Shown: positions 36,162-44,897 of the stretch, piece after piece
How positions within the stretch are numbered: the first letter of the stretch is position 1
Layout of the letters: each line of letters opens with the position of its first letter
Source of the DNA: Paenibacillus sp. OK003
GTDB lineage: Bacteria > Bacillota > Bacilli > Paenibacillales > Paenibacillaceae
DNA length: 64,000 nt
Assembly (NCBI RefSeq): GCF_900109515.1
Contig: NZ_FOBD01000003.1
Location: 1 to 64,000, forward strand
Reading direction: 5' to 3'
The notes under the pieces: model-generated
Seen by the model: the letters and a program-made list of their open reading frames with translations, nothing else
Databases searched by the model: none
What the model was told of the DNA's origin: nothing
Translations under genes and position numbers: made by a program

Positions 36162-37766
36162 TTATTTTCCGTAGGCGTCATTGACTGCCTGAGTCGCTTC
36201 ATCGCCTCCGGCTGCTCGCCAATTCTGGACGACAACATCGAAATAATCGATACGTTCGCTGCCCATGATAATCTTGGTGAAGCCTTCTGTCAGGATATCA
36301 TCCAGCGTAGTACCGTAGCTCGACAGCACCTCCGGTGAAACACCCCATAGCGCCGTCTTTGTGTAGTTCTCGCTATCGAGTACTTTCTTAGCCAGACCAT
36401 ACGCATTCTTTGGAGCACCCTGTTGCAGATAATCACCAACTGCTCCCGGTGTTGCATTCTTCATAAACTCAACGCTGTTGTTATATTTCTGCCACATTCC
36501 CGAAGTTGTGAGCCCACTGGTATCCTCGGATTGAAGGGCTGCTGATACAGCCTCGAACTGCTCGTAATCTGAATTCGGATTAAGTACACGGAACGCCCCG
36601 ACCACATGGGCAATATCATTGTCGAGCAAAGCGGATAGTGTTTCTTTGGATTCCTTACCATTGCCTTCATCAACGATATAAGCATAGTCATTCAAAATCT
36701 TAATTACTTCTTGAGGGCTCTTAAATCCCTTTTTCATGACAATATAATTGTTGTTGGCGAAGAAGATGGATTGTTTCGCTTCCTTACCATCAATGGTAGG
36801 GATGATATACGGATAAAAGATCGCGTCTTTACCTAGATTGGCTACTGTATCAACACCAGGATTATAACCCCACCACTGGTAATAAGGCTGTACGCCCACT
36901 TTGCCGGCTACGATATCCGCGTTCATCGCATTAAAGTCTTTGATTGCAAATTCCGGATCAATGATACCTTGCTTGTACCATTCCGACCACTCAGCCAGTG
37001 CATTCTTCATCTCAGGCTGGACTGAGCCATACACTAATTTCCCACTGTTATCCTCCATCCACATATCTGGATGCGCATTCCAAGCAATGGCGAGCAGGTT
37101 GAGGTAATCAAGCGATTGATCTACTGCTATGCCATATCCGCCATGCTTTTCCATAAATTTGAGTGCAATGTTCTTGATGTCTTCCACCGATTTCGGATCT
37201 TGGAGACCCAGTTCTTCTTTCCAATCGTTCCGAATCCAGATGAAGTCTGGTTGATCAATTAATCCCCAGTGCATCTGCGGTATTCCATACAGCTTGCCTT
37301 CCTTCTTACCAGACTCATAGCTGTCCGCGTCCGTTTCCATGTAGCCTTTGAGACGTTCTGAAGCGTGCTGTTCAAAGACATCGGTAAGGTCCATTACCAT
37401 GTCTGCTTCGACTAGCTGCCTTAATTGTGATGGATTAACCCTAAACACGTCGGGGAGATCATTCGATGCTATAGCCAAATTCAATTTGGTATCATACTCA
37501 TCGCTGACCCAGTCTGTTTTGACATCAATATTAAACTGCTCTTTGTATCGCTTGATCCACACATTGTTTGTAATATCATCTCCCTTTGGATATTTGGCAG
37601 AAGAATATTCTGACGTCACGGTGTGAATGGTTGTTATTCCGCCCTCGTTGGCATCCGAATCGGTATTGGATGTACTTTTCTCGGTGCTGCTTCCATTCGT
37701 ACAGGCGGCGACCAATAAGGTCGACAGGCATAAAGACAACAGTAAAGTCTTGGTTTTCTTGTTCAT
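36162..37766 (-). CDS. ABC sugar-binding lipoprotein (LplA type)
   Basis: A 534-residue extracellular solute-binding lipoprotein. The lipobox LVAAC places the acylated cysteine at 22; a Ser/Thr/Asp-rich linker follows. The mature protein is a large family 1 binding protein of the LplA/YtcQ class (DLPDVFRVNPSQLRQLVEAD near the N-lobe, FTKIIMGSERIDYFDVVVQN at the end). It delivers oligosaccharides to the two permeases downstream. GGGGGAAAGGA precedes the ATG. The upstream region carries direct repeats and a cre-like site. Confidence 0.93.
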   Translation of the reverse strand: MNKKTKTLLLSLCLSTLLVAACTNGSSTEKSTSNTDSDANEGGITTIHTVTSEYSSAKYPKGDDITNNVWIKRYKEQFNIDVKTDWVSDEYDTKLNLAIASNDLPDVFRVNPSQLRQLVEADMVMDLTDVFEQHASERLKGYMETDADSYESGKKEGKLYGIPQMHWGLIDQPDFIWIRNDWKEELGLQDPKSVEDIKNIALKFMEKHGGYGIAVDQSLDYLNLLAIAWNAHPDMWMEDNSGKLVYGSVQPEMKNALAEWSEWYKQGIIDPEFAIKDFNAMNADIVAGKVGVQPYYQWWGYNPGVDTVANLGKDAIFYPYIIPTIDGKEAKQSIFFANNNYIVMKKGFKSPQEVIKILNDYAYIVDEGNGKESKETLSALLDNDIAHVVGAFRVLNPNSDYEQFEAVSAALQSEDTSGLTTSGMWQKYNNSVEFMKNATPGAVGDYLQQGAPKNAYGLAKKVLDSENYTKTALWGVSPEVLSSYGTTLDDILTEGFTKIIMGSERIDYFDVVVQNWRAAGGDEATQAVNDAYGK

Positions 37767-37792
37767 TTCCTTTCCCCCTTAAGCGTCATATG

Positions 37793-37807
37793 TGAATACG
37801 TTTTCTT
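37793..37807 (-). promoter_or_regulatory. cre-like CcpA site upstream of the lipoprotein gene
   Basis: On the minus strand AAGAAAACGTATTCA matches WTGNAANCGNWNNCW at nine of ten fixed positions. It lies 27-41 bases before the start codon, where binding would block transcription or translation start. Confidence 0.45.
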
Positions 37808-37866
37808 GAAAATAGTCTAAACGAGAAAGGGAGAACGGGATATAAAGGTTATTGACGAGAATTCGC

Positions 37867-37952
37867 ATGTTTTTTACTTTTGGGTTAAAGCGGAGAAATG
37901 ATCAAAGTGGTTAGTGCACTTTTTTTACTTTTCACCCAATCTTTTTTTACTC
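37867..37952 (-). promoter_or_regulatory. Phased TTTTTTACT direct repeats upstream of the ABC operon
   Basis: TTTTTTACT occurs at 37870-37878, 37921-37929 and 37943-37951, the first two extended to TTTTTTACTTTT. Spacings are 51 and 22 bp, close to whole helical turns. AraC-type double HTHs bind direct repeats with two-turn spacing, so these are candidate sites for the YesN-type regulator encoded next door. The region from 37953 to 38085 shows nothing further. Confidence 0.45.
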
Positions 37953-38085
37953 ATGGTCCAATGACGACCACCCAGATATTTTGATTCGATATTAATACGT
38001 GGCAGCAGTATTAACAAAAATAAATAGAATAATCTGGGATTTTAGGTTAAGATATATACATCTGAACAAAAAGGAGCGAATTTCA

Positions 38086-38112
38086 ATGACTAACAAGGTG
38101 ATTGTGCTTTAG
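38086..38112 (+). CDS. Possible eight-codon leader ORF (MTNKVIVL)
   Basis: An ATG eight bases after AAGGAG opens a frame that stops at TAG after eight codons, in the same frame as the kinase gene downstream. It may be a short leader peptide or the original start of a longer gene interrupted by the TAG. There are no regulatory amino-acid runs. The reading is uncertain. Confidence 0.3.
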   Translation: MTNKVIVL

Positions 38113-38205
38113 GTTCACAGAAGGTTATTTGCGGCATGGGAATTCCTTTTGTGGACATTGCAATGCGGGAGATCGTCCCGACAATGTTTACTGGAGGAGA
38201 TCATT

Positions 38206-39264
38206 ATTAACTTTAACGAAGCTGTTAACATCAGCAATACGCATGTACTGGCATTGGTATCCGAGTTGTTTCATCTGGAGGGTTACAACATTGAGCTTAT
38301 TCCACCTCATGAGGGTGGGCGGAATGTCGTTTACACCTGTGAGCAAGAGGGGTATGAATCGCTAATTCTCCGAGTGTCTTTTTTGCCTGACAGAAACCGC
38401 GAAGATTATATTGCCGAACTGGAATATGTCCAGTATCTGTTTGATCATGGAGCCAGCGTTTCGAATGTGGTGAGTTCCAAGAAGGGCAATCTGTTAGAAG
38501 AGATCGCTTATGATCATCATACGTTTTTTGTCAGCCTGTTTAACAAGGCTAAGGGAAAGTTGCTAATAGAAAATAATTATCAGTACCGGGAAGGCGTTCC
38601 AATTACCGAGCACTATTATAATTGCGGTAAAGTCCTGGGGAAAATGCACCAAATATCGAAAGAATATAGTCCCGTTCATCGCCGGCATCATTTTTTTGAT
38701 AATTACAAAGGTGAATATATCAATAACTTGATACCTGAATCATTCTCGCTGCTTAAGGAGAAGATGTTCGAACTGCTGAATACCTTAAAAGGTTTGGACA
38801 CAAACCAGGAAACATTCGGGATGATCCATTTCGATTATAATGATGGGAATTACTCAATCGATTTTGATACCGGTCAAATCACGGTGTATGATTTCGATAA
38901 TTCATGCTTCGGTTGGTATATGTATGACCTGGCAGATCTATGGACACACGGTGTGGGCTGGATACAATTCGAACCTGACGCCGGTAAACGCAAAGCGTTC
39001 ATGCATGATTATTTTGAAACCGCCCTCGCTGGTTATACTTCCGAAACCAAGATCGAAGATTCGATGTTGGAGAAGCTGCCTTTATTTATTCAAGCTACCC
39101 TCTTGGAGACTATTCTAGGTCAATTGGAGGAAATGCAGCATACTGGCGAAGAATTGGAAGATAACGAAGAAGTGTTGTATCTCATTAAATGTCTGGAAGA
39201 GGGTATACCGTACAGGGGATTTTTCCATGACATGTATTCGAGTGAAGCACCTTTTACGTTATGA
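38206..39264 (+). CDS. APH-family phosphotransferase with non-standard start
   Basis: About 352 residues of the phosphotransferase enzyme family (APH/ChoK fold). The catalytic loop is MIHFDYNDGNYSIDF (HxDxxxxN) and the magnesium motif VYDFDNSCFGWYMYDLADLW. N-lobe similarity begins at FNEAVNIS. No ATG is available there: the well-spaced GGAGG (38193-38197) is eight bases before ATT (38206-38208), so translation may use ATT, or an ATG has mutated. A TTG at 38149 gives a longer protein but has no ribosome site. The substrate may be a sugar, antibiotic or homoserine-like compound. Confidence 0.75.
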   Translation: MNFNEAVNISNTHVLALVSELFHLEGYNIELIPPHEGGRNVVYTCEQEGYESLILRVSFLPDRNREDYIAELEYVQYLFDHGASVSNVVSSKKGNLLEEIAYDHHTFFVSLFNKAKGKLLIENNYQYREGVPITEHYYNCGKVLGKMHQISKEYSPVHRRHHFFDNYKGEYINNLIPESFSLLKEKMFELLNTLKGLDTNQETFGMIHFDYNDGNYSIDFDTGQITVYDFDNSCFGWYMYDLADLWTHGVGWIQFEPDAGKRKAFMHDYFETALAGYTSETKIEDSMLEKLPLFIQATLLETILGQLEEMQHTGEELEDNEEVLYLIKCLEEGIPYRGFFHDMYSSEAPFTL

Positions 39265-39368
39265 GGAACGCTGAAGGGACATACAACTGAAGCATGAATA
39301 ACCAGTGACTAACCAAATGTGGAGGCAGCCGGCATAGACCGGTTGCCTCTTTGTTTAGCTATGGCACT

Positions 39369-40244
39369 CTATTCGAATTTGGAAGGAGGCACGTTGTAAA
39401 ATTTTTTAAATGCTTTGGAAAAGGTGAAGGGATCGGGATAGCCCAGAAATCCGGCAATTTGCTGGACCGTATATTTTTTCTCATACAGATAGTCACGTGC
39501 CCGGTTCATCTTGATTTGATTGATGTACTGTCCCGGCGTAATACCTAGAATTTTCTTGAACAAAGAAATGAAATATTTCTCAGAGACACCTGCAATGGCC
39601 GCAAGCTCGTTAACTCGGATGACACGATGCAGATTCGCATCCACGTATGGGAATACGTTCTGCAGAACCTCCAAACTTCCTTCCGTTTTCCGTGGTTTTC
39701 GGTCTTTTAGAAATTCACCGTTATATAGACCATGCCCGTGAAGCTCCAGAATTTTGGCAATCACCAGTAGTAGAGAAGCCTTCAAGTAGAGTGGACTTCC
39801 GGCAGCGCCGCTGTTCTGCTTGAACCTTCGATAGGACGAGGTGAACAGCGTTGATTCCTCCCGAACCAGGTTGCCTGGTACGATGCCCGGCAGTTGAAAC
39901 TCGCCCAGAATTCGCTTTTGCTCAGCGATGCTGAAATCAAAGTGCATGTATATGAATCGGCACAGTTCTCCGGTCGCGGAAGCAAGATAGGGCATATCTG
40001 GATAAAAAAATACAACGTCACCCTGGTCCGCTGTATGCGCGATTCCATCAATGATAATCTTGATGGATCCTGCTGTAATGAACCACAGATCATAATCGGA
40101 ATGTGACTTGTGCTCAACCCAATGGCTGTCATGAGTTTGTTCCAAATAAGAGCTCATGCGAAGTGTGATATACTCCGAAAGTTCATCGATTATACTCATA
40201 TTTACAGTCCCTGTATGCATTGGATTCAATTCATTCCTCTCCAC
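39369..40244 (-). CDS. AraC-family regulator
   Basis: A 291-residue AraC regulator: cupin domain (about 25-115; SDYDLWFITAGSIKIIIDGI) and double HTH (about 190-288; RVNELAAIAGVSEKYFISLF, VQQIAGFLGYPDPFTFSKAF). The start is uncertain: GTG 40244 (MERNELNP), ATG 40220 or ATG 40199 (MSIIDELSEY, with AGGGA upstream). It is divergent from the GH4 gene, whose promoter has a perfect -10 but no -35, so it probably activates it. Confidence 0.87.
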   Translation of the reverse strand: MERNELNPMHTGTVNMSIIDELSEYITLRMSSYLEQTHDSHWVEHKSHSDYDLWFITAGSIKIIIDGIAHTADQGDVVFFYPDMPYLASATGELCRFIYMHFDFSIAEQKRILGEFQLPGIVPGNLVREESTLFTSSYRRFKQNSGAAGSPLYLKASLLLVIAKILELHGHGLYNGEFLKDRKPRKTEGSLEVLQNVFPYVDANLHRVIRVNELAAIAGVSEKYFISLFKKILGITPGQYINQIKMNRARDYLYEKKYTVQQIAGFLGYPDPFTFSKAFKKFYNVPPSKFE

Positions 40245-40360
40245 TTTATGACATCCTTCGATTTATAACTAATATAACCAAGGCTTTATCTCTTGTTATT
40301 CATCGTACCATATGACATGTATTGAAAACTATCACACATTCCGATCTCAGGCCACTCCCC

Positions 40361-40366
40361 TATAAT
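40361..40366 (+). promoter_or_regulatory. Activator-dependent -10 of the GH4 gene
   Basis: A consensus TATAAT stands 31 bases before the GH4 start codon, without a recognisable -35 at 16-18 bases. This fits activation by the divergent AraC regulator. Confidence 0.5.
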
Positions 40367-40397
40367 GAACTTATACCGTGAAGAGGAGGGGTTCGTA

Positions 40398-41804
40398 ATG
40401 AATGGTACAAACATACAGCACCCAAAGGTAGTCGTAATTGGAGCAGGCAGCCTGTTTTTTGGTCGTCAATCCATCTGGCAGATGGTTCACTCACCCTACT
40501 TGAACCAGGGAACTTTGGCTTTAGTGGATACGGATGAGGAGAGACTCTCGAAAATGGTAACACTGGCAGAGAAGGTGGCGCGAGAGAACAACGTATCTTT
40601 AAAGATTGAGGGCTCGGTGGACCGAAGACAAGTGCTTCCGGGAGCTGATTTCGTTGTGCTTAGCTTTGCAGAGCAATCGGTCAAATACCGGGGGATTGAC
40701 TGCCAAGTCTCTCTAAAATACGGCATTCGCATGTGTTCCGGCGATACGATCGGCCCGGGCGGGATTTTTAGGGCAATGAGAGAACTCCCGGTTATTATGG
40801 AATGCGCCAGAGACATTGAAGAGCTGTGTCCTGATGCCTGGGTGATTAATTATATTAACCCGTCTACCGTTCATGGCATCGCGTTACATCGCTATGCGCC
40901 GAAGCTAAAATCGTTTGCGCTGTGCGATAGTCATCATATGCCGCATAAGAAAGCCTATTACGCTGTAAGAGCCGGAATCATCGAAAAGACAGATGAGTTC
41001 ACCCGTGAGATTGACCGGAAATTCGATTTCCGCATCGCTGGTGTCAATCATTTCACTTGGCTGCTTAAAGCGGAATTCGAAGGGGAAAATGTGATGCCCC
41101 TAATCGCGGAAGCCATGCGCAAAATGGCAGGTGATGAGAACAACGGCGGTGATCGCGGTGCAAAAGCTATTTTTAACGATGCGATTACCTACGAACTGTA
41201 TGATATTTTCGGAATCATCCCCACTTGCACGGCGCATACGAAGGAATACGTTCGGTATTGGCAAGGTCTCGGCAAGACTACAGACACGATTCCGCCATTA
41301 TCCATCTGGGAGACAGAGGACAGGTATCAGCGTCACGACGAAATGTGGAGTCAGGTCGATGACTTTCTTACGGGAACTATCCCGATTGCCGATTACATGA
41401 GCACCTTTGGCCCGGATCATGCGACGGATATCATTGAGAACATGGTAGGAAATTTGGGGAAGAAATTTTTCATCAATACGCTTAACCAAGGCGCGGTAAC
41501 CAATATGAATGCCGATTCGTTCCTGGAAGTGCTGTGCGACGTGGGCATGGATGGAGTGAAACCAGTTCATGTAGGCGAGATGCCGCGCGGTGTAAGAGGT
41601 ATGCAAGAACTTGTACTGGATACGCATGAGCTGACGGTCGAAGCTGTTCTGGAGCAGAGCTACGAGAAGCTGAGAAGGGCGATGCTCACCGATCCGCTCG
41701 TGAATTCCATCAGTGACGCGGACAAGATCATTCATGAATTGCTGGAACTGGAGCGTGATATGATTCCCGACGTCTGGTACAAGGACAGATTGCAGTATAG
41801 CTAA
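40398..41804 (+). CDS. NAD-dependent glycosidase, family GH4
   Basis: A 468-residue GH4 enzyme, which hydrolyses alpha-glycosides through NAD+-mediated oxidation and elimination with a divalent metal. NAD loop GAGSLFFG (15-22); VINYINPS (149-156, substrate Asn154); metal ligands Cys176 in LCDSHH and His218 in GVNHFTW; SGDTIGPGGIFRAMREL. It resembles the alpha-galactosidase / alpha-galacturonidase (MelA/LplD) branch more than phospho-glycosidases. The ATG at 40398 follows AGAGGAGG. It is probably fed by the neighbouring Lpl-type importer. Confidence 0.9.
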   Translation: MNGTNIQHPKVVVIGAGSLFFGRQSIWQMVHSPYLNQGTLALVDTDEERLSKMVTLAEKVARENNVSLKIEGSVDRRQVLPGADFVVLSFAEQSVKYRGIDCQVSLKYGIRMCSGDTIGPGGIFRAMRELPVIMECARDIEELCPDAWVINYINPSTVHGIALHRYAPKLKSFALCDSHHMPHKKAYYAVRAGIIEKTDEFTREIDRKFDFRIAGVNHFTWLLKAEFEGENVMPLIAEAMRKMAGDENNGGDRGAKAIFNDAITYELYDIFGIIPTCTAHTKEYVRYWQGLGKTTDTIPPLSIWETEDRYQRHDEMWSQVDDFLTGTIPIADYMSTFGPDHATDIIENMVGNLGKKFFINTLNQGAVTNMNADSFLEVLCDVGMDGVKPVHVGEMPRGVRGMQELVLDTHELTVEAVLEQSYEKLRRAMLTDPLVNSISDADKIIHELLELERDMIPDVWYKDRLQYS

Positions 41805-41817
41805 GAAATAGATAATG

Positions 41818-41872
41818 ATCAAAGACCACGTAGTTTCCTTCAGAAAGGGTTAACGTGGTCTTTGATTTTATT
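41818..41872 (+). terminator. Terminator after the GH4 gene
   Basis: A 14-bp perfect stem (41818-41831 with 41853-41866, core CAAAGACCACGT), then TTTA. Confidence 0.85.
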
Positions 41873-41958
41873 AAGAAATCTTAGTCATTTGAAAATATAA
41901 ATAGTTATAAAAATAGCTTATTGTATAAGGGATTTATAACCGTTGGATAATAATGACA

Positions 41959-41987
41959 TTGACATGTGCAGCTTTTTCTAAAATAAT
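41959..41987 (+). promoter_or_regulatory. Sigma-A promoter of the codBA leader
   Basis: TTGACA (41959-41964), exactly 17 bases, then AATAAT (41982-41987). The transcript should start near 41994, placing the PyrR motif close to its 5' end. Confidence 0.75.
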
Positions 41988-41999
41988 AAATGTAATTGA

Positions 42000-42170
42000 A
42001 TACTGGTACCTTTAATTCAGTCCAGAGAGGCTGGCAAGGGCAGCGGATTTTATAATCACGCGTGAATCAGGGCATATCCCATCAGGGATGCTCTGCGTCT
42101 TCGCGCGGATTATGATGTAAAAAGAGGCTACTTGTCAGTGCGTAAATTGACGAGTAGCCTCTTTTTTCTG
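42000..42170 (+). promoter_or_regulatory. PyrR-binding attenuator leader of codBA
   Basis: CAGTCCAGAGAGGCTGGC (42018-42035) carries the PyrR RNA signature (A/G)UCCnGnGAGG(C/U)U in a hairpin CAGTCC-AGAGA-GGCTG. A middle section (42051-42112) can form an antiterminator-like stem, ATAATC/GGATTAT with CGCG pairing. An intrinsic terminator follows: 42119-42132 with 42153-42167, stem AAAAAGAGGCTACT, run of T. In Bacillus, PyrR bound to UMP stabilises the first hairpin and so lets the terminator form. The downstream genes are for cytosine salvage, which fits the expected pyrimidine feedback. The rest of the gap to 42213 holds only the ribosome site. Confidence 0.8.
42119..42170 (+). terminator. Intrinsic terminator of the PyrR attenuator
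   Basis: A stem of at least 12 bp (AAAAAGAGGCTACT with AGTAGCCTCTTTTTT), followed by T-rich sequence up to 42179, located 44 bases before the cytosine permease start. Its presence between promoter and gene with no intervening gene marks it as an attenuator. Confidence 0.85.
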
Positions 42171-42213
42171 CTTTTTTTTGGTATCAGATACACTTTAAGC
42201 TGGAGGTATTCTG

Positions 42214-43494
42214 ATGAGCAAACAAGATCAAGAGTTTTCATGGCAAGAGGTGCCAAAATCGCAGAGAAACCAATTTTGGAAGACGTTGTCCGTCATGCTG
42301 GGTTTCACCTTCTTCTCGGCAAGCATGCTGGCAGGGGGGACGCTTGGAGTCAGCTTGACGTTCATGGAGTTCATTGCCATCGTGCTTGCAGGCAATCTGG
42401 TGCTCGGCATCTATACAGGAGCACTGGCGCATATCGCTGCCAAGACGGGCCTTTCCACACATTTACTCGCTAAATATGCGTTCGGTGCCAAAGGATCGTA
42501 CCTGCCATCGTTTCTGCTGGGCTTCACACAGGTCGGCTGGTTCGGGGTAGGCGTGGCCATGTTCGCAATTCCGGTTGCCAAAGCAATGGATTGGAACGTG
42601 TACCTGCTGATTATCCTGTTTGGTCTTGCGATGACAGCATCAGCCATCTTCGGTATGAAATCGCTCGTCATCTTGGGTTATATCGCGGTACCGGCTATTG
42701 CCATTCTCGGCGGTTACTCCATGTTCGAAGGTGCAGGCTCGCTGGGAGGTCTGCAAGGATTGCTCGATTACACGCCGACGGAGACACTCACCGCGGCAGC
42801 AGCATTGACCATTTGTATCGGTTCATTCATTAGTGGCGGAACGTTGACGCCCGATTTTGCCCGGTTTTCCCGGACGTCCAAGCAGGCGGTTACCGCAACG
42901 GTTATTGCCTTCTTCCTTGGGAACTCGCTTATGTTCCTGTTCGGGGCAGTTGGTGCAATGGCATATAACCTGGCTGATATCTCAGAGGTCATGTTCCTGC
43001 AAGGCTTGCTCATTCCCGCGATTATCGTTCTTGGACTCAATATCTGGACAACCAACGATAACGCCTTGTACGCCTCCGGATTGGGTTTTGCCAACATCAC
43101 TAAAATTTCGAAAAAGTTCTTCGTCATCGTAAACGGCATTGTGGGTACAGTATTTGCCATGTGGATGTACAACAATTTCGTCAGCTTCCTGAATGTGCTG
43201 GGCGCGGCAGTACCGTCCATTGGGGCCATCATCATCGCGGACTACTTCTTCGTGAAGCGCAGAAACTATAAACCGTTTGCCGAGATGAGTTTCAAAACGG
43301 TAAACTGGGTAGCAATGGTCGCTTGGGCCATCGGCGTTGCGTTTGCTCAGTTGGCTCCAGGAGTAACACCACTGAATGCACTGATCGGTACGGCGGTGGC
43401 CTACATCGTGTTGATGCTGATCGTTCCTAACAAAGAATCCAATAAAGAAAAGGGGAAAATAAATGATTATACAGAACGCAAAATTGCGGGGTAA
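42214..43494 (+). CDS. codB: Cytosine permease, NCS1 family
   Basis: A 426-residue twelve-TM NCS1 transporter close to CodB, importing cytosine with H+ or Na+. Typical stretches are [20 protein letters not shown] (TM1), [16 protein letters not shown] (TM3), [13 protein letters not shown] (TM6 loop) and [20 protein letters not shown] (TM8). GGAGG precedes the ATG. The 3' end overlaps the cytosine deaminase by 32 bases, so transport and deamination are coupled. Regulated by the PyrR leader upstream. Confidence 0.93.
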   Translation: MSKQDQEFSWQEVPKSQRNQFWKTLSVMLGFTFFSASMLAGGTLGVSLTFMEFIAIVLAGNLVLGIYTGALAHIAAKTGLSTHLLAKYAFGAKGSYLPSFLLGFTQVGWFGVGVAMFAIPVAKAMDWNVYLLIILFGLAMTASAIFGMKSLVILGYIAVPAIAILGGYSMFEGAGSLGGLQGLLDYTPTETLTAAAALTICIGSFISGGTLTPDFARFSRTSKQAVTATVIAFFLGNSLMFLFGAVGAMAYNLADISEVMFLQGLLIPAIIVLGLNIWTTNDNALYASGLGFANITKISKKFFVIVNGIVGTVFAMWMYNNFVSFLNVLGAAVPSIGAIIIADYFFVKRRNYKPFAEMSFKTVNWVAMVAWAIGVAFAQLAPGVTPLNALIGTAVAYIVLMLIVPNKESNKEKGKINDYTERKIAG

Positions 43495-44731
43495 AGAAGG
43501 TCTATGGAATATCGTCGTGAAGGACGGGAAGTTCGAACAAATTACGCAGGAGCTGCAAGCCACTGCAAATGAGGAAGTACTTGACGTCAACGGTTCACTT
43601 GTACTGCCGCCGTTCATTGAGCCTCACATCCATCTGGATACAACGTTAACGGCTGGCGAGCCGGAATGGAATTTGAGCGGAACGCTGTTTGAAGGCATCC
43701 AGCGCTGGTCGGAACGCAAAGCATTCTTGACGCATGAAGATGTTAAAACCCGCTCCAAAACAGCACTGAAATGGCAAATGGCGCAAGGAATCCAACATGT
43801 GCGGACACATGTGGACGTTACAGATCCAAGCTTGACGGCAGTCAAAGCGATGCTTGAAGTAAAAGAAGAGATGGCACCCTACATCGACATCCAGCTTGTG
43901 GCTTTCCCGCAGGAAGGTATTCATTCCTATCCGAACGGTGCAGAACTGCTGGAAGAGTCACTGAAAATGGGCGTTGACGTGGTCGGCGGCATTCCGCACT
44001 TCGAATTCACGAGAGAATACGGCGTCGATTCGATGAAGGTTGCTTTTGACCTTGCTGAAAAATACGACCGTTTGATCGACATCCATTGCGACGAAATCGA
44101 TGACGAGCAATCCCGCTTTGTGGAAGTCGTTGCGAAGGAAGCCTACGAACGCGGACTGGGCTCTCGCACAACGGCAAGCCACACGACGGCGATGGGTTCT
44201 TACAATGACGCATATACGTACAAATTGTTCAGATTGCTGAAAATGGCTGACCTCAATTTCGTCTCTAATCCGTTGGTTAACATTCACCTGCAAGGACGCT
44301 TCGACACGTATCCAAAAAGAAGAGGTCTGACTCGTGTCAAAGAGCTACAGGAAGCTGGTCTTAACGTATGCTTCGGTCATGATGACATTTTCGATCCATG
44401 GTATCCGCTAGGAACGGGCAACATGCTCCAAGTACTGCACATGGGAATTCATGCTTCGCAGTTGTTGGGTTATGATCAAATCGTAAATTCGGTCGATCTC
44501 ATTACGAAAAACAGCGCAAGAACGTTGCATATCGAGGATTTATACGGCATTGAAGAAGGCAAACCTGCCAACTTCATCGTTCTTGAAGCAGAGAATGAAT
44601 ACGAGGCTGTTCGCAAACAGGCTGGTGTACTGTACTCGTATAGAGGTGGCCGTAAAATCGCGGAAACAAAACCTCGTGACACGTCAATCATTCTTGAAGG
44701 TGGTTCGGAGAAAGTTACGTTCAATAAATAA
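43463..44731 (+). CDS. codA: Cytosine deaminase
   Basis: A 422-residue amidohydrolase converting cytosine to uracil and ammonia. Metal ligands: His55 and His57 in EPHIHLDT, His208 in DIHCDEIDD (with Glu211 for proton transfer), His240 in TASHTTAMG, and Asp in [15 protein letters not shown]. The [10 protein letters not shown] motif is characteristic of CodA rather than of other deaminases. It starts inside the last codons of codB after GGGGAAAA. Together with codB it supplies uracil for UMP synthesis. Confidence 0.94.
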   Translation: MIIQNAKLRGKEGLWNIVVKDGKFEQITQELQATANEEVLDVNGSLVLPPFIEPHIHLDTTLTAGEPEWNLSGTLFEGIQRWSERKAFLTHEDVKTRSKTALKWQMAQGIQHVRTHVDVTDPSLTAVKAMLEVKEEMAPYIDIQLVAFPQEGIHSYPNGAELLEESLKMGVDVVGGIPHFEFTREYGVDSMKVAFDLAEKYDRLIDIHCDEIDDEQSRFVEVVAKEAYERGLGSRTTASHTTAMGSYNDAYTYKLFRLLKMADLNFVSNPLVNIHLQGRFDTYPKRRGLTRVKELQEAGLNVCFGHDDIFDPWYPLGTGNMLQVLHMGIHASQLLGYDQIVNSVDLITKNSARTLHIEDLYGIEEGKPANFIVLEAENEYEAVRKQAGVLYSYRGGRKIAETKPRDTSIILEGGSEKVTFNK

Positions 44732-44776
44732 TCCAATGGAAAGTGCGATGCTTCAACCAGAGCCCTCGCATTAGCC

Positions 44777-44853
44777 AAAAATCCCCTCAAGGTGGACAGG
44801 TCAATAGAGATTCCATGATTGTGGAATCTTCCTGTACAAGAGAGGGGATTTTT
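44777..44853. terminator. Long bidirectional terminator between codA and pdxR
   Basis: AAAAATCCCCTC (44777-44788) pairs with GAGGGGATTTTT (44842-44853). Inside, AGATTCCA pairs with TGGAATCT, giving a long arm. T-runs occur on both strands, serving codBA and the convergent pdxR. Confidence 0.85.
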
Positions 44854-44897
44854 GTTGTTCCGTTTTGAAAGTCGAGATAGAGACGAGAGAGAGTGCC

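Noticed and set aside
42982..43617. 211-codon minus-strand frame
   Set aside because: Lies opposite codB and codA, both with intact motifs; Cys/Ser-rich composition is that of a shadow.
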